Source: Rikenellaceae bacterium
Lineage (GTDB): Bacteria > Bacteroidota > Bacteroidia > Bacteroidales > Rikenellaceae
Length of the DNA stretch: 64,000 nucleotides
Direction of reading: 5' to 3'
Assembly: GCA_015059955.1 (NCBI GenBank)
Contig: SUZK01000007.1
Span: 62,001 to 126,000, forward strand
Below the pieces are notes generated by a model. It did no database searches and had not been told where the DNA came from. It was given only the letters and a program-made list of their open reading frames with translations. Both the position numbers and the translations under genes were made by a program. Each line of letters starts with the position of its first letter. Within the stretch, counting starts at the first letter, position 1. This document shows positions 33,888 through 43,795 of the stretch, piece by piece.

Positions 33888-35153
33888 ATGAAACGTATAT
33901 TACTACTTTTTGCGTTACTCACGTTCTCTACTGTAACGTGGGCGCAGCGCTCCTCAGCCGTACATATGCTTGAGGGTATGCGCATTAGCGATGTGGCCAT
34001 CGAGCACGATGGCGATATGCTCTACGTTGAGATGCGCATGGAGCTCCAGGCCAGCCATATCAAGGGTCGTCGTGCCAGAATCTATACCCCTGTCCTCTAC
34101 CATGGATCGAAGAGCGTCGAACTAACGTCGGTGGGTGTCTTTGGCCGCGAGCACTATATTGTCGATAGCCGACAGAAGCAGAAGGTGGAGGTTATCCCCG
34201 ACGAGTGGCGCTTGCGTCGCCGCGACCTGCCGGCTGTTGTGAGCTACTATGCGGAGATACCATACCAGCAGTGGATGAATGGCGCTACGTTGCGTGTTGA
34301 GGAGATCTTGTATGGCTGCTGCAATCGTGTTGAGGCCGTTGCAGAGGTCGTTGTTGCAAGATACGAGGAGTGGGTATTTAAGCCTGAGTATGTCGATGTT
34401 AAGCCCACGGCAAAGTCTCAAAAGGGGGTTGCAAATGCCTATGTCGACTTTCCTCTTATGGATGCCAATATTGACCCTGCGTTTGCCGATAATGCTGTGG
34501 AGTTGGCGTTGATAGATAGGTTCTTTGCTTCGTGTTGTGATAAGTCAAAGCAAATCAACACAATACATATCGTTGGCTACGCTTCGCCCGATGGCGAGTA
34601 CCAGGCGAATGCCGAGCTTGCACAACACCGTGCCGAGGCACTACGTAGCTACATTATGAAGCTCGGTAATATGCCCGAAAATCTCTTTACGCTCAACTCC
34701 GTGTCGGAGGATTGGGAGGGAGTTATCGAGTGGCTCACAGGCTCTAAGCTTCAGAATAGAAACGCCATTATCGACATCATCAAGGGGCAGATGACCCCCG
34801 ATGAGAAGGAGGCGGCCATTAGTAGCCGCTATCCTCAGGATTTCGCGGTGATGCTTGAGGAGTGTTACCCGCCGCTACGCCGCGCAACGTATGTTGTTAA
34901 TTATGAGGTTTGTAGCGAGGGTCTTGATGCTGCATCGAAGAGCATAAATTCGGCAAATGCCGCTATGCAGCGTGGCGACTGGGCGAGTGCCAAGAGCTAT
35001 TTGCAGAGTGCTGGCACATCGCCATTGGCGGACTACGCACGCGCTCTCTATGCCATCCATACGGGCAATCTCAAGGAGGGTGTAGCGCTCCTTAATAAGG
35101 TTAAGTCGAGCGTTCCCCAAGCCGCAAAACTCCTCAACGAGTTGACGATGTAG
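33888..35153 (+). CDS. DUF3868 / OmpA-like domain protein
   Basis: A 421-residue secreted protein (MKRILLLFALLTFSTVTWAQ). The N-terminal ~150 residues (MRISDVAIEHDGDMLYVEMRMEL, RARIYTPVLYHGSKSVEL) fit DUF3868. The middle (about 195-290) has an OmpA-like peptidoglycan-binding pattern: IHIVGYASPDGEYQANAELAQHRAEALRSYIMK. The C-terminal part (SINSANAAMQRGDWASAKSYL) is TPR-like. A TTG six bases upstream is in frame, but ATG 33888 gives the better signal peptide. It pairs with the DUF3575 gene and probably tethers it to peptidoglycan. It ends at a bidirectional terminator. Confidence 0.82.
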   Translation: MKRILLLFALLTFSTVTWAQRSSAVHMLEGMRISDVAIEHDGDMLYVEMRMELQASHIKGRRARIYTPVLYHGSKSVELTSVGVFGREHYIVDSRQKQKVEVIPDEWRLRRRDLPAVVSYYAEIPYQQWMNGATLRVEEILYGCCNRVEAVAEVVVARYEEWVFKPEYVDVKPTAKSQKGVANAYVDFPLMDANIDPAFADNAVELALIDRFFASCCDKSKQINTIHIVGYASPDGEYQANAELAQHRAEALRSYIMKLGNMPENLFTLNSVSEDWEGVIEWLTGSKLQNRNAIIDIIKGQMTPDEKEAAISSRYPQDFAVMLEECYPPLRRATYVVNYEVCSEGLDAASKSINSANAAMQRGDWASAKSYLQSAGTSPLADYARALYAIHTGNLKEGVALLNKVKSSVPQAAKLLNELTM

Positions 35154-35177
35154 TATGCTTGGATATGTGATAAAAAA

Positions 35178-35213
35178 TTGGGGATGGCTATTTTACTTTT
35201 TAGTCATCCCCAA
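35178..35213. terminator. bidirectional terminator
   Basis: ATTGGGGATGGCTA pairs with TAGTCATCCCCAAT around a T-rich loop. It lies between the convergent DUF3868 gene and the lipoprotein gene at 35261. Near-duplicate of the hairpin at 25455-25488. Confidence 0.8.
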
Positions 35214-35260
35214 TATGTTCGTCTTATTAGTCTTATCTAAATTATGAGGAACAAATGGTT

Positions 35261-35983
35261 CTAATATCTATCATTAGTAGGGTTACATTCTGTATATGGG
35301 TCAGAGTAAATGTACGTTGACATTGTCTCGTTGTTGCATAGTTTATACCTATACATGTCGCTAACATTGATACGAATATTCTCAATGGAGCTGATGTATA
35401 GTCGATTATCTATTGTATGCTCCTCATTGTCAACGATAATAGTTATTCTATTTTGAAGATGTTGTGGTGAAGTTTCATAATCGAATGTGACCACTGCCGT
35501 TTCGCCCTTTGAGGTTTTGGGGTTACGATTTAGACCATCTACGATAATTTCTCCATTATTAATTTTGAAACCCTCGAAACATCGGTAGCTCCCACTCGGA
35601 ATTAATACCTTATCAAGTCCTACATTAGTGGCGATTTGGACTTGTACATCTGATATTGTTTTTCCTCCGCGGGTGTATAATAGTGTGTCTAATTCGATAT
35701 TATTCGAGTATCTGCCTCCATAATCGTAAACATGATTGTTGCATATAAAGACAGACTTGGTCATATCAACATAGATATCTTTGTTAGAGTGGTTTAAGAC
35801 CGCGAAGATAAAGGTTCCATCTTCTCTATTAAGTATATACTCTACCGAAACAATCTCATCTTGATAAGCGAATGAATTATCACTTAGTACAACATCGTCA
35901 GAACTGTATGTTACAAACTGTCTATGGCTGTAACAAGATGTTAAGCCTAATAATAGCGCAATTACAATAAGTCCTCTCTTCAT
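35261..35983 (-). CDS. hypothetical lipoprotein
   Basis: A 240-residue protein with a lipoprotein signal (MKRGLIVIALLLGLTSCYS, lipobox LTSC). The start at 35983 is chosen for the signal; the frame stays open upstream, but only as a shadow of the FNT gene. The mature part is beta-rich (VEYILNREDGTFIFAVLNHSNKDIYVDMTKSVF, then a Tyr/Asn-rich stretch). That pattern suggests an immunoglobulin-like sandwich as in DUF4352-type lipoproteins, but I do not recognise the family. It is the last gene of the long minus-strand run. A/T content is much higher than in its neighbours, hinting at later arrival. Confidence 0.65.
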   Translation of the reverse strand: MKRGLIVIALLLGLTSCYSHRQFVTYSSDDVVLSDNSFAYQDEIVSVEYILNREDGTFIFAVLNHSNKDIYVDMTKSVFICNNHVYDYGGRYSNNIELDTLLYTRGGKTISDVQVQIATNVGLDKVLIPSGSYRCFEGFKINNGEIIVDGLNRNPKTSKGETAVVTFDYETSPQHLQNRITIIVDNEEHTIDNRLYISSIENIRINVSDMYRYKLCNNETMSTYIYSDPYTECNPTNDRY

Positions 35984-36006
35984 ATAGATCAAGTAATATA
36001 TAATGT

Positions 36007-36597
36007 CTAAAACTCCTTGCCCATAAACCAGCGGGGGAGGTTGCAGCCGATATAGTTGCCTACAATAGCCCAGAACCATGCGCCAAGCATCGCCGCCTCG
36101 AACTTGCCGAATAGGAGTGCCGCACCATAGTAGAAGGCGTCGGCGACACAGTGCGGAAGGCCACACATAATGAACACGGGAACACCAAACAGCAACGGTA
36201 AGTAGTGTCCCTTGCGCGCCCCATATACGGCGAGCGTCATGATAATACCCGTACCAACAGAGGTCACCAAGAGTGCATCCCACGATGCTGCGAGGCGTGC
36301 CGCGAGGATGGTGTCGAGGTGTAGGTGCAGAGCGTCGGTGGCGCAGTAGGTGGCAATGCCCGCAGCAGCAAGGCAGCCCACAGCGTTGCCCAGTAACATA
36401 GGCACTAAACGCCACGACTCCTTATATGGCAGATATCCCGCCTTGCCCGTATATAGCTGCGCGCCACACATCACTACGCACAACAGACCGAAGGCGAAGA
36501 GCACAGCACCCGCAAGGCCGCCAACACGCAGATATACAAGGCCGGCAATGCCAATCAGCAGACCGGCATATACCGACATTGATAGAAACTGCCTCAT
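36007..36597 (-). CDS. short formate/nitrite-type (FNT) channel
   Basis: A 196-residue, very hydrophobic protein with about six membrane segments. YTGKAGYLPYK resembles the TGN-x-LY loop of FNT channels. MCGLPHCVADAFYY matches the central histidine motif (G-x-x-H-x-x-A-N/D-M/A-F), and GNYIGCNL is like the last GNxxGG helix. FNT proteins are usually about 260-280 residues, so this is a minimal version with a short N-terminus. It may move formate, nitrite, lactate or hydrosulfide anions. FTHFS at 54.4 kb uses formate, but no linkage is shown. Its ATG overlaps the leuS stop by one base (TAATG), so translation is probably coupled. Confidence 0.72.
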   Translation of the reverse strand: MRQFLSMSVYAGLLIGIAGLVYLRVGGLAGAVLFAFGLLCVVMCGAQLYTGKAGYLPYKESWRLVPMLLGNAVGCLAAAGIATYCATDALHLHLDTILAARLAASWDALLVTSVGTGIIMTLAVYGARKGHYLPLLFGVPVFIMCGLPHCVADAFYYGAALLFGKFEAAMLGAWFWAIVGNYIGCNLPRWFMGKEF

Positions 36598-39353
36598 TAC
36601 ATCACGATATTGATAATCTTACCCTTGACAACGATAATCTTCTTAGGCTGCTTGCCCTCGAGCCACTTCTGTGCGCCCTCCGTAGTTACGATGTCGGCGA
36701 TGATGGCATCCTGTGCCATATCCAAGGCGTACTCCTGCTTGAAGCGTAGCTTGCCGTTGACCATCACTGGGTACTCAAACGAGTTCTCAACGAGGTACTC
36801 TGGCTTAAACTCTGGGTACTTGGCGTCGCATACCGAAGTCTCGTGACCCAAGATGTGCCATAGCTCCTCGGCGATATGTGGTGCGAAGGGGGCGATAAGG
36901 GCTGTGAGAGGCTCCAATATCTCGCGCTTCGAGCAGTCGCCAAGCTCGTTGAGACATATCATGAAGGCTGCTACCGAGGTGTTGAACGAGAAGTTCTCGA
37001 TATCCTCGCGTACCTTCTTGATGGTCTTATGAAGTGTCTTAAGCTCGGCAGGCGTAGCCTTCTCGTCGTTAAGAAGGAGCTTGCCATCGCGTGAGTAGAA
37101 CTTACCCCAGAGGCGGCGCAAGAACTTATGAACGCCGTCGATGCCGTTGGTATCCCAAGGCTTCGACTGCTCCAATGGGCCGAGGAACATCTCGTACATA
37201 CGCAAGGTGTCAGCACCGTAGGCATCGACAATATAGTCGGGGTTAACGACGTTGAACATCGACTTTGACATCTTCTCGATAGCCCAGCCGCATACATACT
37301 TACCATCCTCCAAGATGAACTCAGCATCGTTGAACTCGGGGCGCCACTTGCGGAAGGCATCGAGGTCGAGGATGTCATTCTTGACGATATTTACGTCGAC
37401 ATGAATCTCCTGTGTCTGATAGTTATCTTTGAGACCGAGCGATACGAACGAGTTGGTGCCCACAACGCGATATACGAAGTTCGAGCGACCCTGAATCATA
37501 CCCTGGTTTACGAGCTTCTTGAATGGCTCAGGCTCACATACGTAGCCCAAGTCGTAGAGGAACATATTCCAGAAACGTGAGTACATCAAGTGACCCGTAG
37601 CGTGCTCGATACCACCAACATAGAGGTCTACATTACGCCAGTAGTTGTTAGCCTCCTTGCCCACAAGGCCCTTGTTGTTGTGTGGGTCCATATAGCGTAG
37701 GTAGTATGCCGAAGAGCCTGCAAAGCCTGGCATCGTCGATAGCTCGTAGGGGTAACCCTCGGCGGTGTGCCAGCCCTCGACACGTGCCAATGGTGGCTCA
37801 CCCTCCTCGGTAGGACCGAAGTTCTCGATAGGTGGAAGTGTCAATGGCAGCTGCTCATCCTTGAGGCGGTATGCCACGTTATCCTTATAGTAGATTGGGA
37901 ATGGCTCGCCCCAATATCTCTGGCGCGAGAAGATAGCATCACGCAAGCGGTAGTTGATGAGCTTCTTACCGAGGCCACGGCGCTCAACCTCCTCGAACAT
38001 GAAGTGGATAGCATCCTTCACATCCATGCCGTTGATAATCTCCGAGTTAATCACTTTGCCCTCCTTCGCATCGTACGACTCAACCTCAAGGTTACCACCC
38101 TCGACAACGGGGATAATCTCAAGGCCGAAGTGGCGCGCAAAGGCGTAGTCGCGCGAGTCGTGTGCTGGTACGGCCATGATAGCACCCGTACCGTAGGTCG
38201 CAAGCACGTAGTCCGATATATATATAGGTATCTCGCGGCCGGTAAATGGATTGATGGCGTATGAGCCACTCTTAACACCACTCACGCGCTTCGTGTCGGC
38301 GATACGCTCACGCTCCGAGCGACGCTTCGTCTCAGCGATGTATGCCTCGACAGCCTCGCGGTTCTCTTCAGTTGTAAGCTCCTCTACCCACTGGTGCTCA
38401 GGGGCAATAACCATGAACGTAACACCATAGATGGTGTCGGGGCGTGTGGTGAATATCTCCAACTTACGCTCCGAGCCCGCGATATCGAAGAATACCTGCG
38501 CACCCACCGAGCGACCTATCCAGTTACGCTGAATCTCCTTCAACGACTCGCTCCACTCCAAAGTCTCCAAGCCGTCGAGCATACGCTGTGCGTAGGCATT
38601 GACACGCAACAGCCACTGCTTCATCTGCTTCTGCTCCACAGGGTGGCCACCACGTACAGATAGACCCTCCTTAACCTCGTCGTTGGCAAGCACGGTGCCA
38701 AGTGCTGGACACCAGTTCACCATCGTGTCGGCGCGGAAGGCAAGACGATAGTTCTGTAAGGTCTGCTCCTGCTGCTCGATGGTCATCGCGTTCCACTCCT
38801 CGGCCGAGAACTTGAGCTCGGCGGTCTGTGCGGCGTCGATGCCCTCTGTACCCTGCTTGGCGAAGTGTGCCTTGAGGGTGTCGATATGCTCAGCCTTATT
38901 TGTCTTGTTGTTGTACCAGTGGTCGAACATCTCCAAGAATGCCCACTGTGTCCAGTGGTAGTACTCGGCGTCGCAGGTGCGCACCTCGCGCGACCAGTCG
39001 TACGAGAAGCCTATCTTATCGAGCTGTGAGCGATAGCGGTTGATATTCTCCTCGGTGGTGACAGCAGGGTGCTGACCCGTCTGTATGGCGTACTGCTCGG
39101 CGGGAAGACCAAAGGCGTCGTAGCCCATAGGGTGAAGCACGTTGAAGCCCATCTGTCGCTTGTAGCGCGAGTAGATATCCGAGGCGATATATCCGAGGGG
39201 GTGTCCCACATGAAGACCCGCACCCGATGGGTAGGGGAACATGTCGAGAACATAGAACTTAGGGCGTGAAGGGTCAACATCTACACGATATGTTCCATCC
39301 TCCTGCCACTGCTTCTGCCATTTTTGCTCAATGGCTCTAAAATCGTATTCCAT
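36597..39353 (-). CDS. leuS: leucyl-tRNA synthetase
   Basis: Class I synthetase that charges tRNA-Leu. The 918 residues have the HIGH motif as HVGH (48-51) in [15 protein letters not shown], and the CP1 editing domain with [12 protein letters not shown]. The KMSKS loop lies at 694-698 ([14 protein letters not shown]). The C-terminal anticodon-binding and small C-terminal domains follow, ending in [15 protein letters not shown]. Length is typical for bacteria. It lies 49 nt downstream of the S4-domain gene. Confidence 0.96.
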   Translation of the reverse strand: MEYDFRAIEQKWQKQWQEDGTYRVDVDPSRPKFYVLDMFPYPSGAGLHVGHPLGYIASDIYSRYKRQMGFNVLHPMGYDAFGLPAEQYAIQTGQHPAVTTEENINRYRSQLDKIGFSYDWSREVRTCDAEYYHWTQWAFLEMFDHWYNNKTNKAEHIDTLKAHFAKQGTEGIDAAQTAELKFSAEEWNAMTIEQQEQTLQNYRLAFRADTMVNWCPALGTVLANDEVKEGLSVRGGHPVEQKQMKQWLLRVNAYAQRMLDGLETLEWSESLKEIQRNWIGRSVGAQVFFDIAGSERKLEIFTTRPDTIYGVTFMVIAPEHQWVEELTTEENREAVEAYIAETKRRSERERIADTKRVSGVKSGSYAINPFTGREIPIYISDYVLATYGTGAIMAVPAHDSRDYAFARHFGLEIIPVVEGGNLEVESYDAKEGKVINSEIINGMDVKDAIHFMFEEVERRGLGKKLINYRLRDAIFSRQRYWGEPFPIYYKDNVAYRLKDEQLPLTLPPIENFGPTEEGEPPLARVEGWHTAEGYPYELSTMPGFAGSSAYYLRYMDPHNNKGLVGKEANNYWRNVDLYVGGIEHATGHLMYSRFWNMFLYDLGYVCEPEPFKKLVNQGMIQGRSNFVYRVVGTNSFVSLGLKDNYQTQEIHVDVNIVKNDILDLDAFRKWRPEFNDAEFILEDGKYVCGWAIEKMSKSMFNVVNPDYIVDAYGADTLRMYEMFLGPLEQSKPWDTNGIDGVHKFLRRLWGKFYSRDGKLLLNDEKATPAELKTLHKTIKKVREDIENFSFNTSVAAFMICLNELGDCSKREILEPLTALIAPFAPHIAEELWHILGHETSVCDAKYPEFKPEYLVENSFEYPVMVNGKLRFKQEYALDMAQDAIIADIVTTEGAQKWLEGKQPKKIIVVKGKIINIVM

Positions 39354-39402
39354 AATCTTTCGTATTTTATTGTATTTTATTTTATTCCATCAATGTATGT
39401 TG

Positions 39403-39819
39403 TTAATCTTCGTCATCGTCGATAAATGCCTCGTCGTCGTAGTAGAAGCCATCCATAAGGGCATCTATGTCGCGGCGCTCCTTCTTCGTGGGGCGGCCTG
39501 TGCCGCGGTCGCGGAAGACAAATATCGTCTCGTGTGGCACGTTGAGCTTGTCGAGCTCCTCCTGTGGTGTGCAGTTGAGACAGTACGTAGGCACGTTTTT
39601 CGCGGGCTGGCGGCTCGACACCAAGTCGAGAACCTTATAGCTATACGTAACCCTCTCGCGGCGTACCGAGATGTGGTCGCCTATCTTCACCTCGCGCGAG
39701 GGCTTGGCATAGGCGTCGTTGACCAATACGCGGTTTTGGCGTATGGCATCGGCAGCATCGCTGCGCGTCTTGAAGATGCGCACTGCCCATAGGTACTTAT
39801 CAAGTCGTATATCACTCAT
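39403..39819 (-). CDS. hslR: S4-domain RNA-binding protein (Hsp15-like)
   Basis: A 138-residue RNA-binding protein: the S4 domain is at 4-65 (IRLDKYLWAVRIFKTRSDAADAIRQNRVLVND), followed by a conserved RERVTYSYKVLDLV strand. A basic segment GRPTKKERR and an Asp-rich tail (DDEAFIDDDED) end the protein. The arrangement fits Hsp15/HslR, which in E. coli recycles stalled 50S-peptidyl-tRNA complexes. Two cysteines (YCLNC) sit in the middle. Its start overlaps the ftsW end by 8 nt, so it is translationally coupled to ftsW. This position is occupied by murG in many dcw clusters. Confidence 0.82.
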   Translation of the reverse strand: MSDIRLDKYLWAVRIFKTRSDAADAIRQNRVLVNDAYAKPSREVKIGDHISVRRERVTYSYKVLDLVSSRQPAKNVPTYCLNCTPQEELDKLNVPHETIFVFRDRGTGRPTKKERRDIDALMDGFYYDDEAFIDDDED

Positions 39820-41086
39820 CCTCCTCTTTCTTAGTTTTTGCCTTCTCCATGCTACTCTTGCGGCTTACGCTAAGTATCATGCCGAGGGCTATTGTCGTGA
39901 ATAGTAGCGACGAGCCTCCACGTGATATCAGTGGTAGGGTCTGGCCCGTCTCTGGTATGATATTAACCTGCACAAGGATATGCAATAGTGCCTGGCAGGT
40001 GATGAGTAGTCCCAACCCCAAGGTCATAAGGCCAGGGAATACCGTTGTGCAGCGTCTGAATATCTCTATCGAGCGGAAGAATATCCACAAATATAGGAAC
40101 ATGAGTATCAGCGCTATGATTAGTCCATACTCCGAGATAAAGAAGGAGTAGGCGTAGTCACTCTCAGGGTGTATAACCACAGCACGTGCCGTACTCTGTC
40201 CTGCGCCCTCGCCAAAGAGACCTCCATCGTGGATGGCAATCATCGCACGCTGCGTATCCGATAGCTCATACATTGACTCCACGGTGCCCTCACCTCTCCA
40301 CTCCTCGAGCCATACCGAGAAGCGGCCACCAGCCGTATCACCACGACCTATGCCTATTGCCGAGAGGAACGTTAAACCGACGATGCCGACAACACCCATC
40401 GCCACAACAAACTTAAGTAGCTCCTTGATACGTACACGGCCGATGAAGAGCATTATGACGGAGGTGATAAAGATAAGTATCGCCGACGAGGTGTGTGCTG
40501 GCATAATTACCGCACACGACAGTATGACTGGGCCAAGTATGGGGCGCGTATTATTCTTGAGGATTGTCATCTGCTTGCTGTCGCGGAAGTGCCACGAGGT
40601 GGGCAGGATGTTCACCTTATTGATGTTGCCCGTAAAACTATCCATACGCTTGGCGAGCATCAGGATAGTCATAATTTTGAGACCCTCCGAGGGCTGGAAC
40701 TGAATGGGGCCGAGCGCTATCCAGCGCGCTGCGCCATTTGTCGTGGCACCTATGAAGTAGGTGGCTACGGTGAGTATCACGAAGAGGTAGTATAGTAGCG
40801 GCGTGAGGCGCATAAAGTGTTTGTAGTCAATCTTATGCACCACGAAGAGTAGGGGTATTGCCAACACCACCAACATAATCTGCTGACGTAGTGAGTCGGC
40901 AGTGGTCATCGTTGATGATATGTCGAATGCCATCTTTGCTGTCGACGAGTAGACAACAAGGATGGATACGACGATGAGTACCATGAATATTATCCATAGC
41001 ATCCTATCGCCCTCGATGACGCGCTTATGCCTGTTCAGCAACTCCTCAGCACCACTCTCTTCTCTATGTGTATCAGCCTTAGCCAT
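39812..41086 (-). CDS. ftsW: peptidoglycan glycosyltransferase FtsW
   Basis: SEDS-family polymerase for septal peptidoglycan. The 424 residues contain about ten membrane helices. The signatures FQPSEGLKIMTILMLAKRM, SDYAYSFFISEYGLIIAL and TGQTLPLISRGGSSLLFT are the SEDS motifs (FtsW/RodA). Its place between murD and other division genes says FtsW rather than RodA. Charged cytoplasmic tails at both ends are usual. The next gene overlaps it by 8 nt. Confidence 0.94.
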   Translation of the reverse strand: MAKADTHREESGAEELLNRHKRVIEGDRMLWIIFMVLIVVSILVVYSSTAKMAFDISSTMTTADSLRQQIMLVVLAIPLLFVVHKIDYKHFMRLTPLLYYLFVILTVATYFIGATTNGAARWIALGPIQFQPSEGLKIMTILMLAKRMDSFTGNINKVNILPTSWHFRDSKQMTILKNNTRPILGPVILSCAVIMPAHTSSAILIFITSVIMLFIGRVRIKELLKFVVAMGVVGIVGLTFLSAIGIGRGDTAGGRFSVWLEEWRGEGTVESMYELSDTQRAMIAIHDGGLFGEGAGQSTARAVVIHPESDYAYSFFISEYGLIIALILMFLYLWIFFRSIEIFRRCTTVFPGLMTLGLGLLITCQALLHILVQVNIIPETGQTLPLISRGGSSLLFTTIALGMILSVSRKSSMEKAKTKKEEDE

Positions 41087-41109
41087 TGTCTGTTACCTGT
41101 TTATAGAAC

Positions 41110-42474
41110 CTATCTTAATACGTTGTCGGCAACCCACTCCTTGAACATACGACCGCGCTCTTCGTAGTTGCGGAACAGGTCGAAGCTCGCGCAGGCGGGC
41201 GATAGAAGTACCGTATCGCCACTTGTGGCAAGCTCCTTGGCTGCCTGCATAGCATCCTCGAAGGTGTTGCAGTTGCGTATGACGGGTACTATGCCGTCGA
41301 ACTCGCGCATAAGCTTTGCGTTATCCACACCCATACAAACCAATGCCTTCACCTTGCGGCGTGCAAACTCCTTGAGAGGGGTGTAGTCGTTGCCCTTGTC
41401 CGTGCCACCGGCAATCCATACCGTTGGGCGCTTCATGCTCTCCAAGGCGTACCATACAGAGTCTACGTTGGTAGCCTTCGAGTCGTTCACCCACTGAATA
41501 TCATCCTTCGTGCCTGCTGGCTCAAGGCGGTGCTCCACGGGTGAGAACTCATATATAGAGCGCTTTATCGAGCGTGGCTCGATACCTGCGGCGAGTGTTG
41601 CGAGGGCTGCCGCCATGGCGTTGTAGACGTTGTGCATGCCCTCAATCTGCATCTTGCGTGTGTCGATGGTCACCGAGCGCTTGCCCACCGTCGCGGTGAA
41701 GGTGTGACCCTCAAGGATGGCATCGCCATCGCCACTCGCTATGGCGGTGTTGATGGCAAAGGGGAGCTGGCGCGCGCGAAGCTCCGAGTCCATCGACTGG
41801 AGCATCTGCTGTGTCTGCTCGTCGTCGGCCGAGTATATGAAGCAGTCGGCCGATGTCTGGTTCTGCGCTATGCGCATCTTCGAGCGTGCGTAGTTCTCAA
41901 GTTTGTAGTCGTAGCGGTCGAGGTGGTCGGGCGTGATGTTCATCAAGACGCCTATATCGGCCTTGAACTTGAAGCAGCCATCGAGCTGGAACGAGCTGAG
42001 CTCGAGTACGTGCCAGAAGTACTTGTCGGTGGCTATCGAGTAGGCGAAGCTCTCGCCGATGTTACCGCCCAGCGACACCTTACGCCCCGCATCCGCCATA
42101 ATCTTGTAGATGAGCGACGTTGTCGTGGTCTTGCCATTCGAGCCTGTTATGCAGATTGTCTTTGCCACACCCTTGTATCGGCCGGCAAACTCAATCTCCG
42201 AGATTACGGGTATGCCGCGCTCGCGGATTTTCTTTACTATGGGAGCTGTGTCGGGTATGCCGGGCGACTTAATCACCTCGTTGGCATCGAGGATGCGCTC
42301 CTCGGTGTGTCCACCCTCCTCGTACTCCACCTTCCACTCGTCGAGACGCTCGCGGAACTTGGGAGCTATCTTGCCCATGTCGGTAAGGAAGACGTCGAAG
42401 CCCTTCTTCTTGGCGAGTATTGCCGAGCCGTAGCCCGAGATACCTCCGCCTAAAACTACAATCTTACGTTTCAT
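41110..42474 (-). CDS. murD: UDP-N-acetylmuramoyl-L-alanine--D-glutamate ligase
   Basis: Adds D-Glu to UDP-MurNAc-L-Ala in the cytoplasm. The 454 residues follow the Mur ligase layout: N-terminal Rossmann (VVLGGGISGYGSAILAKKKGF), ATP loop ITGSNGKTTTTSLIYKIM, and the central lysine/metal region (NITPDHLDRYDY). The C-terminal domain has DSKATNVDSVWYALESM and WIAGGTDKGNDY. It lies 33 nt after mraY and 23 nt before ftsW, within the dcw run. Confidence 0.95.
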   Translation of the reverse strand: MKRKIVVLGGGISGYGSAILAKKKGFDVFLTDMGKIAPKFRERLDEWKVEYEEGGHTEERILDANEVIKSPGIPDTAPIVKKIRERGIPVISEIEFAGRYKGVAKTICITGSNGKTTTTSLIYKIMADAGRKVSLGGNIGESFAYSIATDKYFWHVLELSSFQLDGCFKFKADIGVLMNITPDHLDRYDYKLENYARSKMRIAQNQTSADCFIYSADDEQTQQMLQSMDSELRARQLPFAINTAIASGDGDAILEGHTFTATVGKRSVTIDTRKMQIEGMHNVYNAMAAALATLAAGIEPRSIKRSIYEFSPVEHRLEPAGTKDDIQWVNDSKATNVDSVWYALESMKRPTVWIAGGTDKGNDYTPLKEFARRKVKALVCMGVDNAKLMREFDGIVPVIRNCNTFEDAMQAAKELATSGDTVLLSPACASFDLFRNYEERGRMFKEWVADNVLR

Positions 42475-42507
42475 ATATGTGGTTCCTTTCTATTACTAAA
42501 TGTTTGC

Positions 42508-43755
42508 CTACTGAATCTTGAGCGTTACGAGTGTGAGGGCTGAGAGAAGTAGCGATACGATAAAGAATCGCATCATAATCTTTGTCTCGAAGATACCCTT
42601 CTTCTGGTAGTGGTGGTGGATAGGCGACATAAGCAGTATGCGGCGCCCCTCTCCATACTTCCTCTTCGTATACTTAAAGTAGCCTACTTGTAGCATCACC
42701 GATAGCGCCTCGACAAGGAATACGCCACACAGCAATGGTAGTAGTAGCTCCTTGCGTATGCAGAGTGCGAAGACGGCGATGATACCGCCTATCGTGAGCG
42801 AGCCTGTGTCGCCCATAAATATCTGCGCGGGGAAGGAGTTATACCACAAGAAGCCGATAAGCGCTCCGGCAAAGGCGGCGGCGAAGACCACCATCTCGCC
42901 ACTACCCGGTATATACATGATGTTGAGGTAGTCCGAGTAGATGATATGTCCCGAGAGGTATGCCAAGATACCGAGTACCAGCACTATCGGCACCGATACC
43001 GACGTGAGCAGACCATCAATGCCATCCGTGAGGTTAGCACCATTAGATACGGCGGTGATGACAAATATGGCCACGATGATATAGAACAACCACGCCAAGG
43101 TCTCGTTGCCCCCCGTAATCTGGCTGTAGTCGAGTACCGTATCTTTGAGGAACGGAATAGAGGTCTCGGTGCTCTTCTCGGGTGTGGTGCTTATAACGCG
43201 CCTATCGGTGTACTCGTCGACAACGGCGCCACTCTCCTTGTCGGTGATGGTGTAGGTATACTCCTCGTAGCTCTTCTCGCGCACCACAATCTGCTCCGAC
43301 TGCCACATTGTAGTGCCGACGATGATACCCAAGCCCACTTGACCTACAATCTTAAAGCGGCCATTAAGACCCTCCTTCTTATGGCGGAAGACCTTGATAT
43401 AGTCATCAAGACCACCAATAAGACCGAGCCATAAGGTCGATATCAGAAGTAGCTGAATATAGATATTCGCCAAGTCACCGAAGAGAAGTACGGGGATAAG
43501 CACCGCAAGGATAATGATGATACCACCCATCGTTGGTGTGCCCTTCTTCTGGAGCTGACCATCGAGGCCGAGGTCGCGTATATCCTCGCCTATCTGCTTG
43601 CGCTTGAGGAAGCGGATGATACGCTTACCAAATATGATGGCGATAAGCAGCGAGAGGATGATGGCTGCGGCCGAGCGGAACGATATATAGTCGCCGATAC
43701 GCATGCCTGGAAGGTCGGTGTGTTTGTCGAGGTATTCGAATAGCCAGTGTAACAT
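42508..43755 (-). CDS. mraY: phospho-N-acetylmuramoyl-pentapeptide-transferase
   Basis: Integral membrane enzyme that makes lipid I. At 415 residues it is longer than E. coli MraY (360). The conserved motifs are [24 protein letters not shown] and [10 protein letters not shown]. The extra length is an insert of about 60 residues after the GIIVGTTMW segment ([26 protein letters not shown] and on). This is common in Bacteroidota and probably forms an extra loop. About ten membrane helices are visible. It lies between murE and murD. Confidence 0.95.
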   Translation of the reverse strand: MLHWLFEYLDKHTDLPGMRIGDYISFRSAAAIILSLLIAIIFGKRIIRFLKRKQIGEDIRDLGLDGQLQKKGTPTMGGIIIILAVLIPVLLFGDLANIYIQLLLISTLWLGLIGGLDDYIKVFRHKKEGLNGRFKIVGQVGLGIIVGTTMWQSEQIVVREKSYEEYTYTITDKESGAVVDEYTDRRVISTTPEKSTETSIPFLKDTVLDYSQITGGNETLAWLFYIIVAIFVITAVSNGANLTDGIDGLLTSVSVPIVLVLGILAYLSGHIIYSDYLNIMYIPGSGEMVVFAAAFAGALIGFLWYNSFPAQIFMGDTGSLTIGGIIAVFALCIRKELLLPLLCGVFLVEALSVMLQVGYFKYTKRKYGEGRRILLMSPIHHHYQKKGIFETKIMMRFFIVSLLLSALTLVTLKIQ

Positions 43756-43795
43756 AGTCTCTTATTGTCGTTTGTGTCGTTTGGGTCTAATGTGG

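Noticed and set aside
41632..42453. 273-codon open frame opposite murD
   Set aside because: Shadow of murD; no recognisable motif.
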